This document shows, one piece after another, positions 1-7,101 of a stretch of 64,000 bases of DNA. The position numbers were made by a program, and so were the translations under genes. Within the stretch, counting starts at the first letter, position 1; every line of letters begins with the position of its first letter. The stretch spans positions 1 to 64,000 of the forward strand of contig QAXK01004965.1 of assembly GCA_004335735.1 (NCBI GenBank), written 5' to 3'. The notes beneath the pieces were generated by a model, which saw only the letters and a list, made by a program, of their open reading frames with translations, had not been told where the DNA came from and did not search any database. Origin of the DNA: Chlorella sp. KRBP (lineage: Eukaryota > Chlorophyta > Trebouxiophyceae > Chlorellales > Chlorellaceae).

Positions 1-236
1 GCGCCGCGCGGCGCTTCCAGAACGAGGTCGAGGTCGGGATGGTCGGGGTCAACGTCCCGATCCCGGTGCCGATGGCCTACTACTCCTTCGGCGGCTGGAA
101 GAACAGCCTCTTCGGCGACACCCACGCCCACGGCATGGAGGGCGTGCACTTCTTCACCCGGGGCAAGGTCGTCACCTCGCGCTGGCTCGACCCGAGCCAC
201 GGCGGCATCGAGCTGGGCTTCCCGCAGAACGCCTGA
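1..236 (+). CDS. mmsA: Methylmalonate-semialdehyde dehydrogenase (CoA-acylating), C-terminal part
   Basis: This is the last 77 codons of a gene that begins before the window; the frame runs from base 3. The segment RRFQNEVEVGMVGVNVPIPV followed by a conserved YYSFGGWKNSLFGD stretch and a FFTRGKVVTSRW ending is the signature C-terminus of MmsA/IolA, the NAD-dependent enzyme that converts methylmalonate semialdehyde to propionyl-CoA in valine and inositol catabolism. The catalytic cysteine lies outside the window, so only family membership can be judged. A stem-loop follows the stop codon. Confidence 0.9.
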   Translation, partial: AARRFQNEVEVGMVGVNVPIPVPMAYYSFGGWKNSLFGDTHAHGMEGVHFFTRGKVVTSRWLDPSHGGIELGFPQNA

Positions 237-241
237 CCCCC

Positions 242-277
242 CGGGCGTCACGCATCGTTGTCGGTTCGTGACGCCCG
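242..277 (+). terminator. Stem-loop after mmsA
   Basis: An 11-bp perfect inverted repeat (CGGGCGTCACG at 242-252 and its complement at 267-277) with a 14-base loop starts 6 bases after the mmsA stop. There is no U-tract, as is common in high-GC actinobacteria. It probably ends mmsA transcription before the L,D-transpeptidase gene. Confidence 0.6.
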
Positions 278-379
278 AGGGCCGGTCCCCGTGTGGTGTG
301 ACCTGCGGATCTCCCGCATCATGGTCCGGGGTGTGCCCGGGCGGAGCCGGCACCGGAGCTCAGGAGAGGTGGACCGACG

Positions 380-1795
380 ATGGGTTCACGCAGGAAGGTG
401 CTGCTCGGTGCGGCCGTCGCCGTGCCGCTGGCACTCACCGGCGCGGGGACCGCGTACGCCACGCACTACGCCGACCGCGCGCTGCCCGGCAGCGCCGTCG
501 GGGGGACGTCCGTCGCGGGACAGACCCGGGAGCAGGTCGAGGAGTCCGTGCGCCAGCGGGCCGAGGCACTGACCGTCACGGTCCGCAACGGCTCGACCAC
601 GCGCACCGCCCACCTCGACGACCTCGGGTACCGGGTCGACGTCGAGGCCACCGTCGACGCGCTCTTCGCCGCGAACGGCGAGTGGTCGTCGTACGCCAGC
701 TCGCTGCTCTCCGAGCGTGACGTCCCCGCCGTGGTCCGGGCCGACGAGCGCGCCGTCGAGGGCGCCGTCGACGACCTCGTCGAGGAGGCCGGCGAGTCCG
801 GCCGCGACGCCTCGGTCGCGCTCGCGAAGAACAAGAAGTCCTTCGTCGTCGCCCCCGCCGTCCCCGGCCGCACGGTCGACCCCGCGAGCTTCCAGGACGT
901 CGTCGCGGCCGCCGCGGCGGGCCTGCGCCCGGCGACGGTCACCGTCGCGTTCGTCGAGGGCGAGCCCGACGTCACGACCGCGGCCGCCGAGAAGGTCGCC
1001 GCCGCGGCCAACGCCGTCGTCAAGGCACCCGTGGCCATCTCCGACGGCGAGGAGAAGCACACCGCGTCCGCGGCGCGCAAGGCATCGTGGGTGGTCCTGC
1101 CGGCCGCCGGCACCGCCGGAGCGCCGACCGTCGACGCCGCCAAGGTGCGGTCCTGGGTCGACTCCGTCGCGAAGGACGCCCACCGCGACCCGCGCAAGGG
1201 GCTGCGCTACCTCGACTCCTCCGGTGAGGTCCGCAAGGTGATGACCGAGGCCCGTGACGGCCGCACGGTCAAGAACGCCGAGTCGCTCACCACGGCCGCC
1301 GTGAACGCCCTCGGTGCCGGCGCGAAGTACTCCGGCACGCTCGCCTACACGACGACCAAGGCCACCTGGGAGGAGCGGACGGTCGCGCCCGGCGCCGAGA
1401 ACCTCGCGTACCCGGCGGCGGTCGGCGAGAAGTGGATCGACGTCAACCTCAGCCGGCACACGATGACGGCCTACGTCGGCGCGAAGGTCGTCTACGGCCC
1501 GGTCGCGATGGTCAACGGCTCCGCCGAGAAGCCCACCGTCACCGGCACCTTCGCGGTCTACTACAAGAACCCGCTGATGACGATGCGCGGCAGCAACGCC
1601 GACGGCACGAACTACGAGACGCCCAACGTCCCGTGGTCCTCGTTCTTCCACCGCGGGTTCGCCCTGCACGGCGCGCCGTGGCGCAAGACCTTCGGGTACT
1701 CCGCGTCGCACGGCTGCGTCAACCTGCCGGTGCCCGTCGCGAAGTGGGTCTACGACTTCGCCACGGTCGGCACGACGGTCACGAGCCACTACTGA
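380..1795 (+). CDS. L,D-transpeptidase (YkuD domain) with peptidoglycan-binding-like N-terminal region
   Basis: The protein is 471 residues. An Arg-rich start and hydrophobic stretch (residues 1-26) form a signal peptide or anchor. A motif PGSAVGGTSVAGQT near residues 36-49 resembles the start of the YoaR-like peptidoglycan-binding domain, and the middle region looks like one or two such domains. The YkuD catalytic domain spans roughly residues 345-471 and ends in HGAPW...SHGCVN with nucleophile Cys446. Family enzymes make 3-3 cross-links in peptidoglycan outside the membrane. The ATG at 380 is preceded by AGGAGAGG. The stop lies 10 bases from the convergent permease gene stop. Confidence 0.92.
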   Translation: MGSRRKVLLGAAVAVPLALTGAGTAYATHYADRALPGSAVGGTSVAGQTREQVEESVRQRAEALTVTVRNGSTTRTAHLDDLGYRVDVEATVDALFAANGEWSSYASSLLSERDVPAVVRADERAVEGAVDDLVEEAGESGRDASVALAKNKKSFVVAPAVPGRTVDPASFQDVVAAAAAGLRPATVTVAFVEGEPDVTTAAAEKVAAAANAVVKAPVAISDGEEKHTASAARKASWVVLPAAGTAGAPTVDAAKVRSWVDSVAKDAHRDPRKGLRYLDSSGEVRKVMTEARDGRTVKNAESLTTAAVNALGAGAKYSGTLAYTTTKATWEERTVAPGAENLAYPAAVGEKWIDVNLSRHTMTAYVGAKVVYGPVAMVNGSAEKPTVTGTFAVYYKNPLMTMRGSNADGTNYETPNVPWSSFFHRGFALHGAPWRKTFGYSASHGCVNLPVPVAKWVYDFATVGTTVTSHY

Positions 1796-1805
1796 CGGGT
1801 CGGCC

Positions 1806-2570
1806 TCAGACGAGCAGCGCGGCCGCGGCCACCGCCGAGGCCAGGAGGACCCCGACGTCGAAGCCGCGCTGGCTGATCCGGCGGACGACGGCGTAGCCGA
1901 CGAGCCCCCCGAGCAGGACGGCCGGCGCGAGCAGCCCGGCCCGCCCGACGTCACGCCAGTGGAGCAGGCCGAGACCCACGGAGAACGGCACCTTGACGAG
2001 GTTGACGATGAGGAAGAACCACGCGTTGGTGCCGACGAACCGCCGCTTGTCGATGCCGGACGCCGACAGGTAGAGGGTCATCACGGCGCCGGCGGCGTTG
2101 GCCGTCATGGTGGCGAAGCCGGCACCCGTGCCCGCGGCCCAGGCGGCGGCGCGCCGCTCGTGGAGGGTCGACACCTCCTCGCCGGAGCGCCACTTCACCC
2201 ACAGCTGGAGCAGCACGAGGGCCAGCAGGATGGCGCCGATGCTCCGGCGGAGGACGGCGTCGTCGACGAGCGCGAGGAAGACCGTGCCGAGCACGAGCCC
2301 CGGCAGGACCGCGGGCAGCAGCCGGCGCACGATCGCCCAGTCGGCGTCCCGCCGGTAGTGCCACACGGCGACGAGGTCGCCGACCACGAGCACCGCGAGG
2401 ATGGCCGCCGTGGACTGCCGGGCCGGGAGGACCGAGGCGAAGATCGCGACGGAGACGACCGCCAGGCCGCCGAGCGCGGTCTTGGAGAAGCCGATGACGA
2501 GGGCGGCCAGGCCCATGAGCAACGCCGTGAGGACGGTGCCGCCCAGCAGCTCCACGCCGCCTCCGATCAT
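1806..2570 (-). CDS. TauE/SafE family membrane permease
   Basis: The 254-residue protein is almost entirely hydrophobic with about eight membrane segments. The opening LMGLAALVIGFSKTALGG and the internal ATMTANAAGAVMTLYL are typical of the two half-repeats of the TauE/SafE (DUF81) family, which export sulfite, sulfoacetate or related organic anions. The substrate cannot be told from sequence. It is convergent with the L,D-transpeptidase gene and downstream of the CAP-domain gene, 41 bases away in the same direction. Confidence 0.85.
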   Translation of the reverse strand: MIGGGVELLGGTVLTALLMGLAALVIGFSKTALGGLAVVSVAIFASVLPARQSTAAILAVLVVGDLVAVWHYRRDADWAIVRRLLPAVLPGLVLGTVFLALVDDAVLRRSIGAILLALVLLQLWVKWRSGEEVSTLHERRAAAWAAGTGAGFATMTANAAGAVMTLYLSASGIDKRRFVGTNAWFFLIVNLVKVPFSVGLGLLHWRDVGRAGLLAPAVLLGGLVGYAVVRRISQRGFDVGVLLASAVAAAALLV

Positions 2571-2611
2571 CCGACTCCGTCAGGCTCGACGATAGCCGGG
2601 AGGCGTGGGAC

Positions 2612-3106
2612 TCAGACCCGGCCGAAGTCCTGCGTCCAGTAGATCCAGTACGTGCCCGAACCGCGCGAGACCCCGACACCGACGGCCTTGTTGGCGCAGT
2701 TGAGGATGTTCTTGCGGTGGCCGGTGCTGTTCATCCACGCCGTGACGACCGCGGAGGCGGTGCGCTGGCCGGCGGCGATGTTCTCGGCCGAGCCGTAGTT
2801 GTAGCCCTGCGCCTTGATCCGGGTCCAGGGGCTGCGGCCGTCCTTGGAGGTGTGGCTGAAGTAGTTCTTCAGGCGCATGTCGTAGCTGTGCAGGGACGCC
2901 GCGCGGGTGAGCTTGGGCTCGATCCGCAGGGGCGCACAGCCGACCTTCTTGCGCTGGGCGTTGACGAGCGCGACGACGTCCTTCTCGAGCTGCACGCCGG
3001 TGACGGCCTGTGCGGGCTGGGCCGCGGCGAGGCCGACGGGCGCGAGCAGCGCGGTGCACGCGAGGGCGCGCAGGAGCGTGGAACGGAGGGTGCGGGGGTG
3101 GGTCAC
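2612..3106 (-). CDS. Secreted CAP-domain (SCP/PR-1-like) protein
   Basis: A GTG start at 3106 gives 164 residues. A signal peptide (about residues 1-34, basic start, Ala/Leu core, ending near AQA) is followed by one CAP domain with the usual pieces: VNAQRKKVGCAPL, ASLHSYDM with the conserved His, SAENIAAG with the conserved Glu, and STGHRKNIL with the second His. Bacterial members are secreted and mostly of unknown activity. A longer reading frame continues upstream of the GTG, but it has no signal peptide and covers the antisense of the desaturase gene, so the GTG is preferred. Confidence 0.85.
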   Translation of the reverse strand: MTHPRTLRSTLLRALACTALLAPVGLAAAQPAQAVTGVQLEKDVVALVNAQRKKVGCAPLRIEPKLTRAASLHSYDMRLKNYFSHTSKDGRSPWTRIKAQGYNYGSAENIAAGQRTASAVVTAWMNSTGHRKNILNCANKAVGVGVSRGSGTYWIYWTQDFGRV

Positions 3107-3216
3107 GGCAGGAACCTCGGGGTCGGGGACAGGGGTCCGGGGCGCCGACACCGTACCCCGGTCCGGCGGGGACGTGCGCACGGGTCGGGCGCGGTGGGGG
3201 CCGAACGGGGGATGCC

Positions 3217-3250
3217 GAGCGCCCCCGGCCGACAGGGGCCGGGGGCGCTC
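3217..3250 (-). terminator. Stem-loop after desaturase gene
   Basis: A perfect 14-bp stem (GAGCGCCCCCGGCC at 3217-3230 and its complement at 3237-3250) with a 6-base loop lies just past the stop of the desaturase gene on its transcribed side. It very likely terminates the desaturase/reductase operon. The CAP-domain gene starts a little further on in the same direction. Confidence 0.75.
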
Positions 3251-3273
3251 GTGGGGTGGTGCGAGGTGGCGCG

Positions 3274-4575
3274 TCAGGCGCGACGGGCGCGCTTCTTCTT
3301 GCGCCAGGCCTTGGTCAGCTCGAGCCGGACGATGTCGCGGCGCCGGCGCCCCTCGACCTTGTTCGGCAGCGAGAGCTCGACGACCTTCCAGTACACCGAG
3401 CCGACCTGGCGCGGCAGGCTGCCGGTGACGTACGGCAGGTCGTGGCGCTCCATGAGGTCGCGGATGCGCGGGGCGATCTGCGCGTACCGGTTGCTCGGCA
3501 TGTCCGGGAAGAGGTGGTGCTCGATCTGGTGGCTGAGGTTGCCCGTCATGACGTGCATGGCCTTGGAGCCGCTGATGTTGCCCGAGCCGAGCATCTGGCG
3601 CAGGTACCACTCGCCGCGGGTCTCGCCCTCGATCGAGGTCTTCTCGAAGGTCGCGATGCCCTTGGGGAAGTGGCCGCAGATGATGACGGTGTTCGTCCAC
3701 ACGTTGCGCACGAGGTTGGCGACCACGTTGGCCGTCAGGGTCGTGCGGGCCGAGCCGGTGGGCGCCGACAGCAGCGGGTGGACGAGGTAGTCCTTCGTCG
3801 CTTGGCGCTTGATCTTCTGGAGCACCTCGTCGCGGTCGGCGCGGAACTTCGCCTTGTCCTCCTCGCTCATCCGGTGCTTCTTGGCGAGGTAGCCGCCGAG
3901 CTCGAGGTCGTAGGCCGCGATGGAGTACTCGAAGAGCAGGGCGTTGCCGACGTGCCAGATCGGCTGGAAGAGGAAGAACGGGGTCCACTTCTGGTCCTCG
4001 TCGACGCGCAGGATCCCGTAGCCGAGGTCGTTGTCGCGCCCGAGCACGTTCGTGAACGTGTGGTGGATCTCGTTGTGGCTGTGCTTCCACTGCGAGGCCG
4101 GCGAGGCGTTGTCCCACTCCCACGCGGTCGAGTGGATCTTCGGGTCACGCATCCAGTCCCACTGGCCGTGCATGACGTTGTGGCCGATCTCCATGTTCTC
4201 GAGGATCTTGGCCACGGAGAGGCCGGCGGTGCCGATCCACCAGGCCGGGCGGAAGCCCTTGACCTTGACGTTGCTGAAGAGCAGCGCGGCGCGCGAACCC
4301 ATCTCGAGGTAGCGCTGGACCGTGATGACCTTGCGGATGTAGGCGGCGTCCTTGGCCCCGCGGGAGTCCATGACCTCCTTGCGGAGGGCGTCGAGCTCGA
4401 CGCCGATGCCCTCGATCTGCTCGGGGGTCAGGTGCGCGGCCGGGTTGGGGCGGCCGGACTTCTTCAGGGCGGGGCGCTGCGGGCGGGGGGTGTCGCTCTG
4501 GACGCGCAGGCGGGGGTTGATGCCCTGCGGCTTGGTCGAGCCGTGGGCGGGGGTGCGCTCGGGGGCGAGGGTCAT
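3274..4575 (-). CDS. Membrane fatty-acid (acyl-CoA) desaturase, DesA3-like
   Basis: The 433-residue protein carries the three histidine boxes of membrane di-iron desaturases: GHNVMH (His132, His136), HSHNEIHH (His165, His167, His171, His172) and HQIEHH (His349, His353, His354). Hydrophobic segments lie between them. The third box, with Q in HQIEHH, matches the acyl-CoA desaturase group that includes mycobacterial DesA3. Enzymes of this family introduce a double bond, often delta-9, into membrane-bound acyl chains using electrons from a reductase. The gene 44 bases upstream encodes such a reductase, so the two are probably one operon. A C-terminal basic tail (KKKRARR) is present. Confidence 0.92.
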   Translation of the reverse strand: MTLAPERTPAHGSTKPQGINPRLRVQSDTPRPQRPALKKSGRPNPAAHLTPEQIEGIGVELDALRKEVMDSRGAKDAAYIRKVITVQRYLEMGSRAALLFSNVKVKGFRPAWWIGTAGLSVAKILENMEIGHNVMHGQWDWMRDPKIHSTAWEWDNASPASQWKHSHNEIHHTFTNVLGRDNDLGYGILRVDEDQKWTPFFLFQPIWHVGNALLFEYSIAAYDLELGGYLAKKHRMSEEDKAKFRADRDEVLQKIKRQATKDYLVHPLLSAPTGSARTTLTANVVANLVRNVWTNTVIICGHFPKGIATFEKTSIEGETRGEWYLRQMLGSGNISGSKAMHVMTGNLSHQIEHHLFPDMPSNRYAQIAPRIRDLMERHDLPYVTGSLPRQVGSVYWKVVELSLPNKVEGRRRRDIVRLELTKAWRKKKRARRA

Positions 4576-4619
4576 GGGAGGGGTCCTTCCGTGAGGTGGT
4601 CGGGAGGGCGGTCGGGTGG

Positions 4620-5780
4620 TCAGAGGTCGAGCTCGCAGGAGCCCGCGACGGCGTTGACGCAGGTCTGGACGGGCAGCGGCTCGTCGGACTCGTGGACGGT
4701 GACCTCGCCGGTGCGGAGGTCACGGATGGCGCCGGAGCGCATCGGCACGACGCAGCCGAAGCAGATGCCCATCCGGCAGCCGCTCGGCATGAGGACGCCG
4801 GCGTCCTCGCCGGCGTCGAGGATGGCGGTGGCGCCGTCGGCCTCGACGACCCGGCTGCTGCGGGCGAAGGTGACGGTGCCGCCCTCGCCGGGCTCGACGA
4901 CGCTGGGCCGGAAGCGCTCGACGTGCAGGCGCTCGGGGAGGCCGGCGTCGGCCCAGTGCTGCTCGGCGGCGTCGAGCAGCGCGGTGGGGCCGCAGAGCCA
5001 GGTCTCGCGCTCGCGCCAGTCGGGGACGAGGGAGTCGAGGCGGGCGAGGTCGAGGACGCCGTGGACGTCGTCGAGGTTGAGGCTGAGGGCGAGCCGGCCG
5101 GCGTCGTGGTGGCCCGCGAGCTCGGCGGCGAAGATGACGTCCCGCTCGCTCGGCGCGCAGTGCACGTGGGCGACGTCGGCGAGCTCGGGGAGGTGGTTGC
5201 GCAGCATCCCCATGACCGGCGTGATGCCGCTGCCGGCGGTGAGGAAGAGGACCTTGGCCGGGGCGGGGGTCGGGAGGGTGAACTCGCCGGTGGCCTGGTC
5301 GAGCATCACGAGGGTGCCCGGGGCGGCGTGCCGGACGAGGTGGTTGCTGACCCGGCCCTCGGGGATCGCCTTGGTCGTGATGGCGATGCAGCCGGCGGGG
5401 ATGCCCGCGGCGGCCGAGCCGTCGGCACGGTGGGTCAGGCTGTAGGCGCGCCAGTGCCGGACGCCGTCGATGTCGACGCCGATCCGGACGTACTGGCCGG
5501 GGACGTGCCCGAGCCAGCCGCGGCCGGGGCGGATGACGACCGTGGCGGCGTCGGCGGTCTCGGGGCGGACCTCGACGACGCGGCCGCGCAGGTCGGCGCC
5601 GGTGCGCATCGGGTCGATGAGGTCGAGGTAGTCGTCGGGGACGAGCGGGGTGGCGAGGGCCTCGGCCACCTTGCGGGCTCCACGCACCAGTCCGCCGAGC
5701 GGGCCGGGGGCGTGGGCGCCGAGGCGCGGCCGGGGGGCCCCCGGGGCGGGGGTCGGTCGGGCGACGGTCGATGCACTCAC
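4620..5780 (-). CDS. Ferredoxin-NADP reductase-type electron donor for the desaturase (FAD, NAD(P), 2Fe-2S)
   Basis: The 386-residue protein has, in order, an FAD-binding barrel (RAYSLT near residue 115), a nucleotide-binding lobe (LFLTAGSGITPVMGM) and a C-terminal plant-type 2Fe-2S domain with Cys335, Cys340, Cys343 and Cys374. This arrangement matches Rv3230c, the known redox partner of DesA3 in mycobacteria, so it should pass electrons from NADPH to the adjacent desaturase. The GTG start at 5780 sits directly beside three tandem 15-bp repeats, leaving almost no room for a conventional leader. The desaturase gene follows by 44 bases. Confidence 0.9.
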   Translation of the reverse strand: MSASTVARPTPAPGAPRPRLGAHAPGPLGGLVRGARKVAEALATPLVPDDYLDLIDPMRTGADLRGRVVEVRPETADAATVVIRPGRGWLGHVPGQYVRIGVDIDGVRHWRAYSLTHRADGSAAAGIPAGCIAITTKAIPEGRVSNHLVRHAAPGTLVMLDQATGEFTLPTPAPAKVLFLTAGSGITPVMGMLRNHLPELADVAHVHCAPSERDVIFAAELAGHHDAGRLALSLNLDDVHGVLDLARLDSLVPDWRERETWLCGPTALLDAAEQHWADAGLPERLHVERFRPSVVEPGEGGTVTFARSSRVVEADGATAILDAGEDAGVLMPSGCRMGICFGCVVPMRSGAIRDLRTGEVTVHESDEPLPVQTCVNAVAGSCELDL

Positions 5781-5781
5781 A

Positions 5782-5826
5782 TACGCAAGCGTAACCTACG
5801 TTTGCGTAACCTACGACTCCGTAACC
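5782..5826. promoter_or_regulatory. Three tandem 15-bp operator-like repeats upstream of the desaturase reductase
   Basis: On the plus strand the unit TACG-N4-CGTAACC occurs three times without interruption: 5782-5796 (N4 CAAG), 5797-5811 (TTTG) and 5812-5826 (ACTC). The TACG/CGTA arms make each unit a small palindrome, while the four central bases vary. The array fills most of the 56 bases between the selD stop and the GTG of the reductase gene. It is probably the binding site of a repressor or activator of the desaturase operon. Which protein binds is unknown. Confidence 0.75.
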
Positions 5827-5836
5827 AAGGAATCGC

Positions 5837-6850
5837 TCAGGTGGCCACCGGGCGGGGGGCCCGGCCACGCAGCACGACGAGGGCCCCGTCCGCCTGTCGC
5901 GGCACGACCTCGCCGATGACCGCGCCCCCCGCCACCTCGCCGGCCAGCAGCAGCCCGCCGGAGGTCTGGGCGTCGGCGAGGAGCACGAGGGCGTCCTCGT
6001 CGACACGGCCCGCGTCGAGGTCGGGACGCACCCACTCGAGGTTGCGCCGCGAGCCGCCCGGGACGAACCCCTCGGCGAGGGAGGTGACGGCCGCCGCGAG
6101 GACCGGCACGGCGCCGACGTCGAGGACCGCCGTCGTGCCGGAGGCGCGCATCATCGCCGTCAGGTGCCCCAGGAGCCCGAAGCCGGTGACGTCGGTGGCC
6201 GCCCGCACCCCCGCGGCGAGGGCGGCCCGGGAGGCGTCGCGGTTGGGGGTGGTCATCACCGCGACCGCCTCGGGGAAGGCCTCGCCGGTGGCCTTGTGGC
6301 GGTTGTTGAGGATCCCCAGGCCGAGCGGCTTGGTCAGCGACAGGGCCGTGCCGGGGGTGGCGGCGTCGTTGCGCAGGAGGCGGTCGGGGTCGGCCAGGCC
6401 GGTGACGGCCAGGCCGTAGACCGGTTCCGGCCCGTCGATGCTGTGCCCGCCGGCCAACGGGACACCGACCTCGGCGCAGGCCCGGGCCCCGCCGCGCAGG
6501 GCCTCGGCGAGCAGCTCCATCGGCAGGTCCGCGCGCGGCCACGTGACGAGGTTGACCGCGAGGACCGCCTCCCCGCCCATCGCCCAGACGTCGGACATCG
6601 CGTTCGTCGCGGCGATCCGGCCCCAGTCGTGGGGGTCGTCGACGACCGGGGTGAAGAAGTCGACCGTCGAGACGACCGCCCGCCCGCCCTCGACCCGCAC
6701 GACCGCGGCGTCGTCCCCGGTGTCCGCCCCGACGAGCAGGGCGTCCGAGCCGGGGAGGTCGACCTCGGCGAGCAGCGCGCGCAGCTCGCCGGGCGGGATC
6801 TTGCACGCGCAGCCGCCACCCGAGGCGGTCTGGGTGAGGCGCGGAGTCAT
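5837..6850 (-). CDS. selD: Selenide, water dikinase (selenophosphate synthetase)
   Basis: The 337-residue protein makes selenophosphate from selenide and ATP, the selenium donor for SelA. The N-terminus has GGGCACK (Cys14, Cys16, Lys17), the catalytic Cys/Sec-x-Cys-Lys motif, here with cysteine. Later motifs include GADTGDDAAV, DFFTPVVDDP, TNAMSDVWAMGG, LAGGHSI and ATDVTGFGLLGH, all typical of SelD. The ATG at 6850 is chosen because it places the Cys motif at the usual distance; an upstream ATG at 6961 would add 37 unrelated residues. It diverges from tRNA-Sec, selA and selB, which complete the pathway. Confidence 0.96.
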   Translation of the reverse strand: MTPRLTQTASGGGCACKIPPGELRALLAEVDLPGSDALLVGADTGDDAAVVRVEGGRAVVSTVDFFTPVVDDPHDWGRIAATNAMSDVWAMGGEAVLAVNLVTWPRADLPMELLAEALRGGARACAEVGVPLAGGHSIDGPEPVYGLAVTGLADPDRLLRNDAATPGTALSLTKPLGLGILNNRHKATGEAFPEAVAVMTTPNRDASRAALAAGVRAATDVTGFGLLGHLTAMMRASGTTAVLDVGAVPVLAAAVTSLAEGFVPGGSRRNLEWVRPDLDAGRVDEDALVLLADAQTSGGLLLAGEVAGGAVIGEVVPRQADGALVVLRGRAPRPVAT

Positions 6851-6877
6851 GACCCGACGGTAACGACTCCTCCCGAC

Positions 6878-6931
6878 CCCGGAACCTCCCGAGGCTCCCG
6901 GAAGCTTCCCGGTGCGCCGGGAGGTTCCGGG
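6878..6931. repeat. 14-bp inverted repeat between selD and tRNA-Sec
   Basis: CCCGGAACCTCCCG at 6878-6891 is exactly complementary to 6918-6931, separated by 26 bases that contain a further palindrome GGAAGCTTCC. It lies in the 128-base divergent spacer that must hold the promoters of both selD and the tRNA. It may act as an operator or as a transcript hairpin. No known selenium-responsive factor could be assigned. Confidence 0.7.
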
Positions 6932-6978
6932 AGGCGGGGCCCGGCTGCCGGCCGCGGGCATCGGCTAGGTTCGGGGAC

Positions 6979-7074
6979 GGAGATGTCTGGGCTCCTGGTG
7001 GTCCCCGCGGTCTTCAACACCGACGAGTCCGAGTCGCTCGGGCTGGCGGGTTCGATTCCCGTCCATCTCCGCCA
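6979..7074 (+). tRNA. selC: tRNA-Sec (anticodon UCA)
   Basis: The 96-base element begins GGAGATG and ends CATCTCC-G-CCA, with encoded CCA and discriminator G. The anticodon TCA is at 7014-7016 inside the loop CTTCAAC. A long variable arm (AGTCCGAG-TCG-CTCGGGCT, 7026-7044, 8 bp) and the T loop TTCGATT are present. The acceptor stem has seven clean pairs; an eighth would be a T-C mismatch, while G7045-C7063 can extend the T stem to six pairs, keeping the 13-bp total expected in bacteria. It is charged with serine, then converted by the neighbouring selA product. Confidence 0.96.
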
Positions 7075-7101
7075 GACGTTCCGCCGGCGTGAGGAGCAGG
7101 G

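Noticed and set aside
3010..5445. 811-codon plus-strand frame opposite desaturase and reductase
   Set aside because: The minus strand has all histidine boxes and the iron-sulfur motif; the plus frame has no recognisable domain.
5837..6850. Selenocysteine in SelD itself
   Set aside because: The catalytic position is encoded by a cysteine codon, and no in-frame TGA occurs in the gene.
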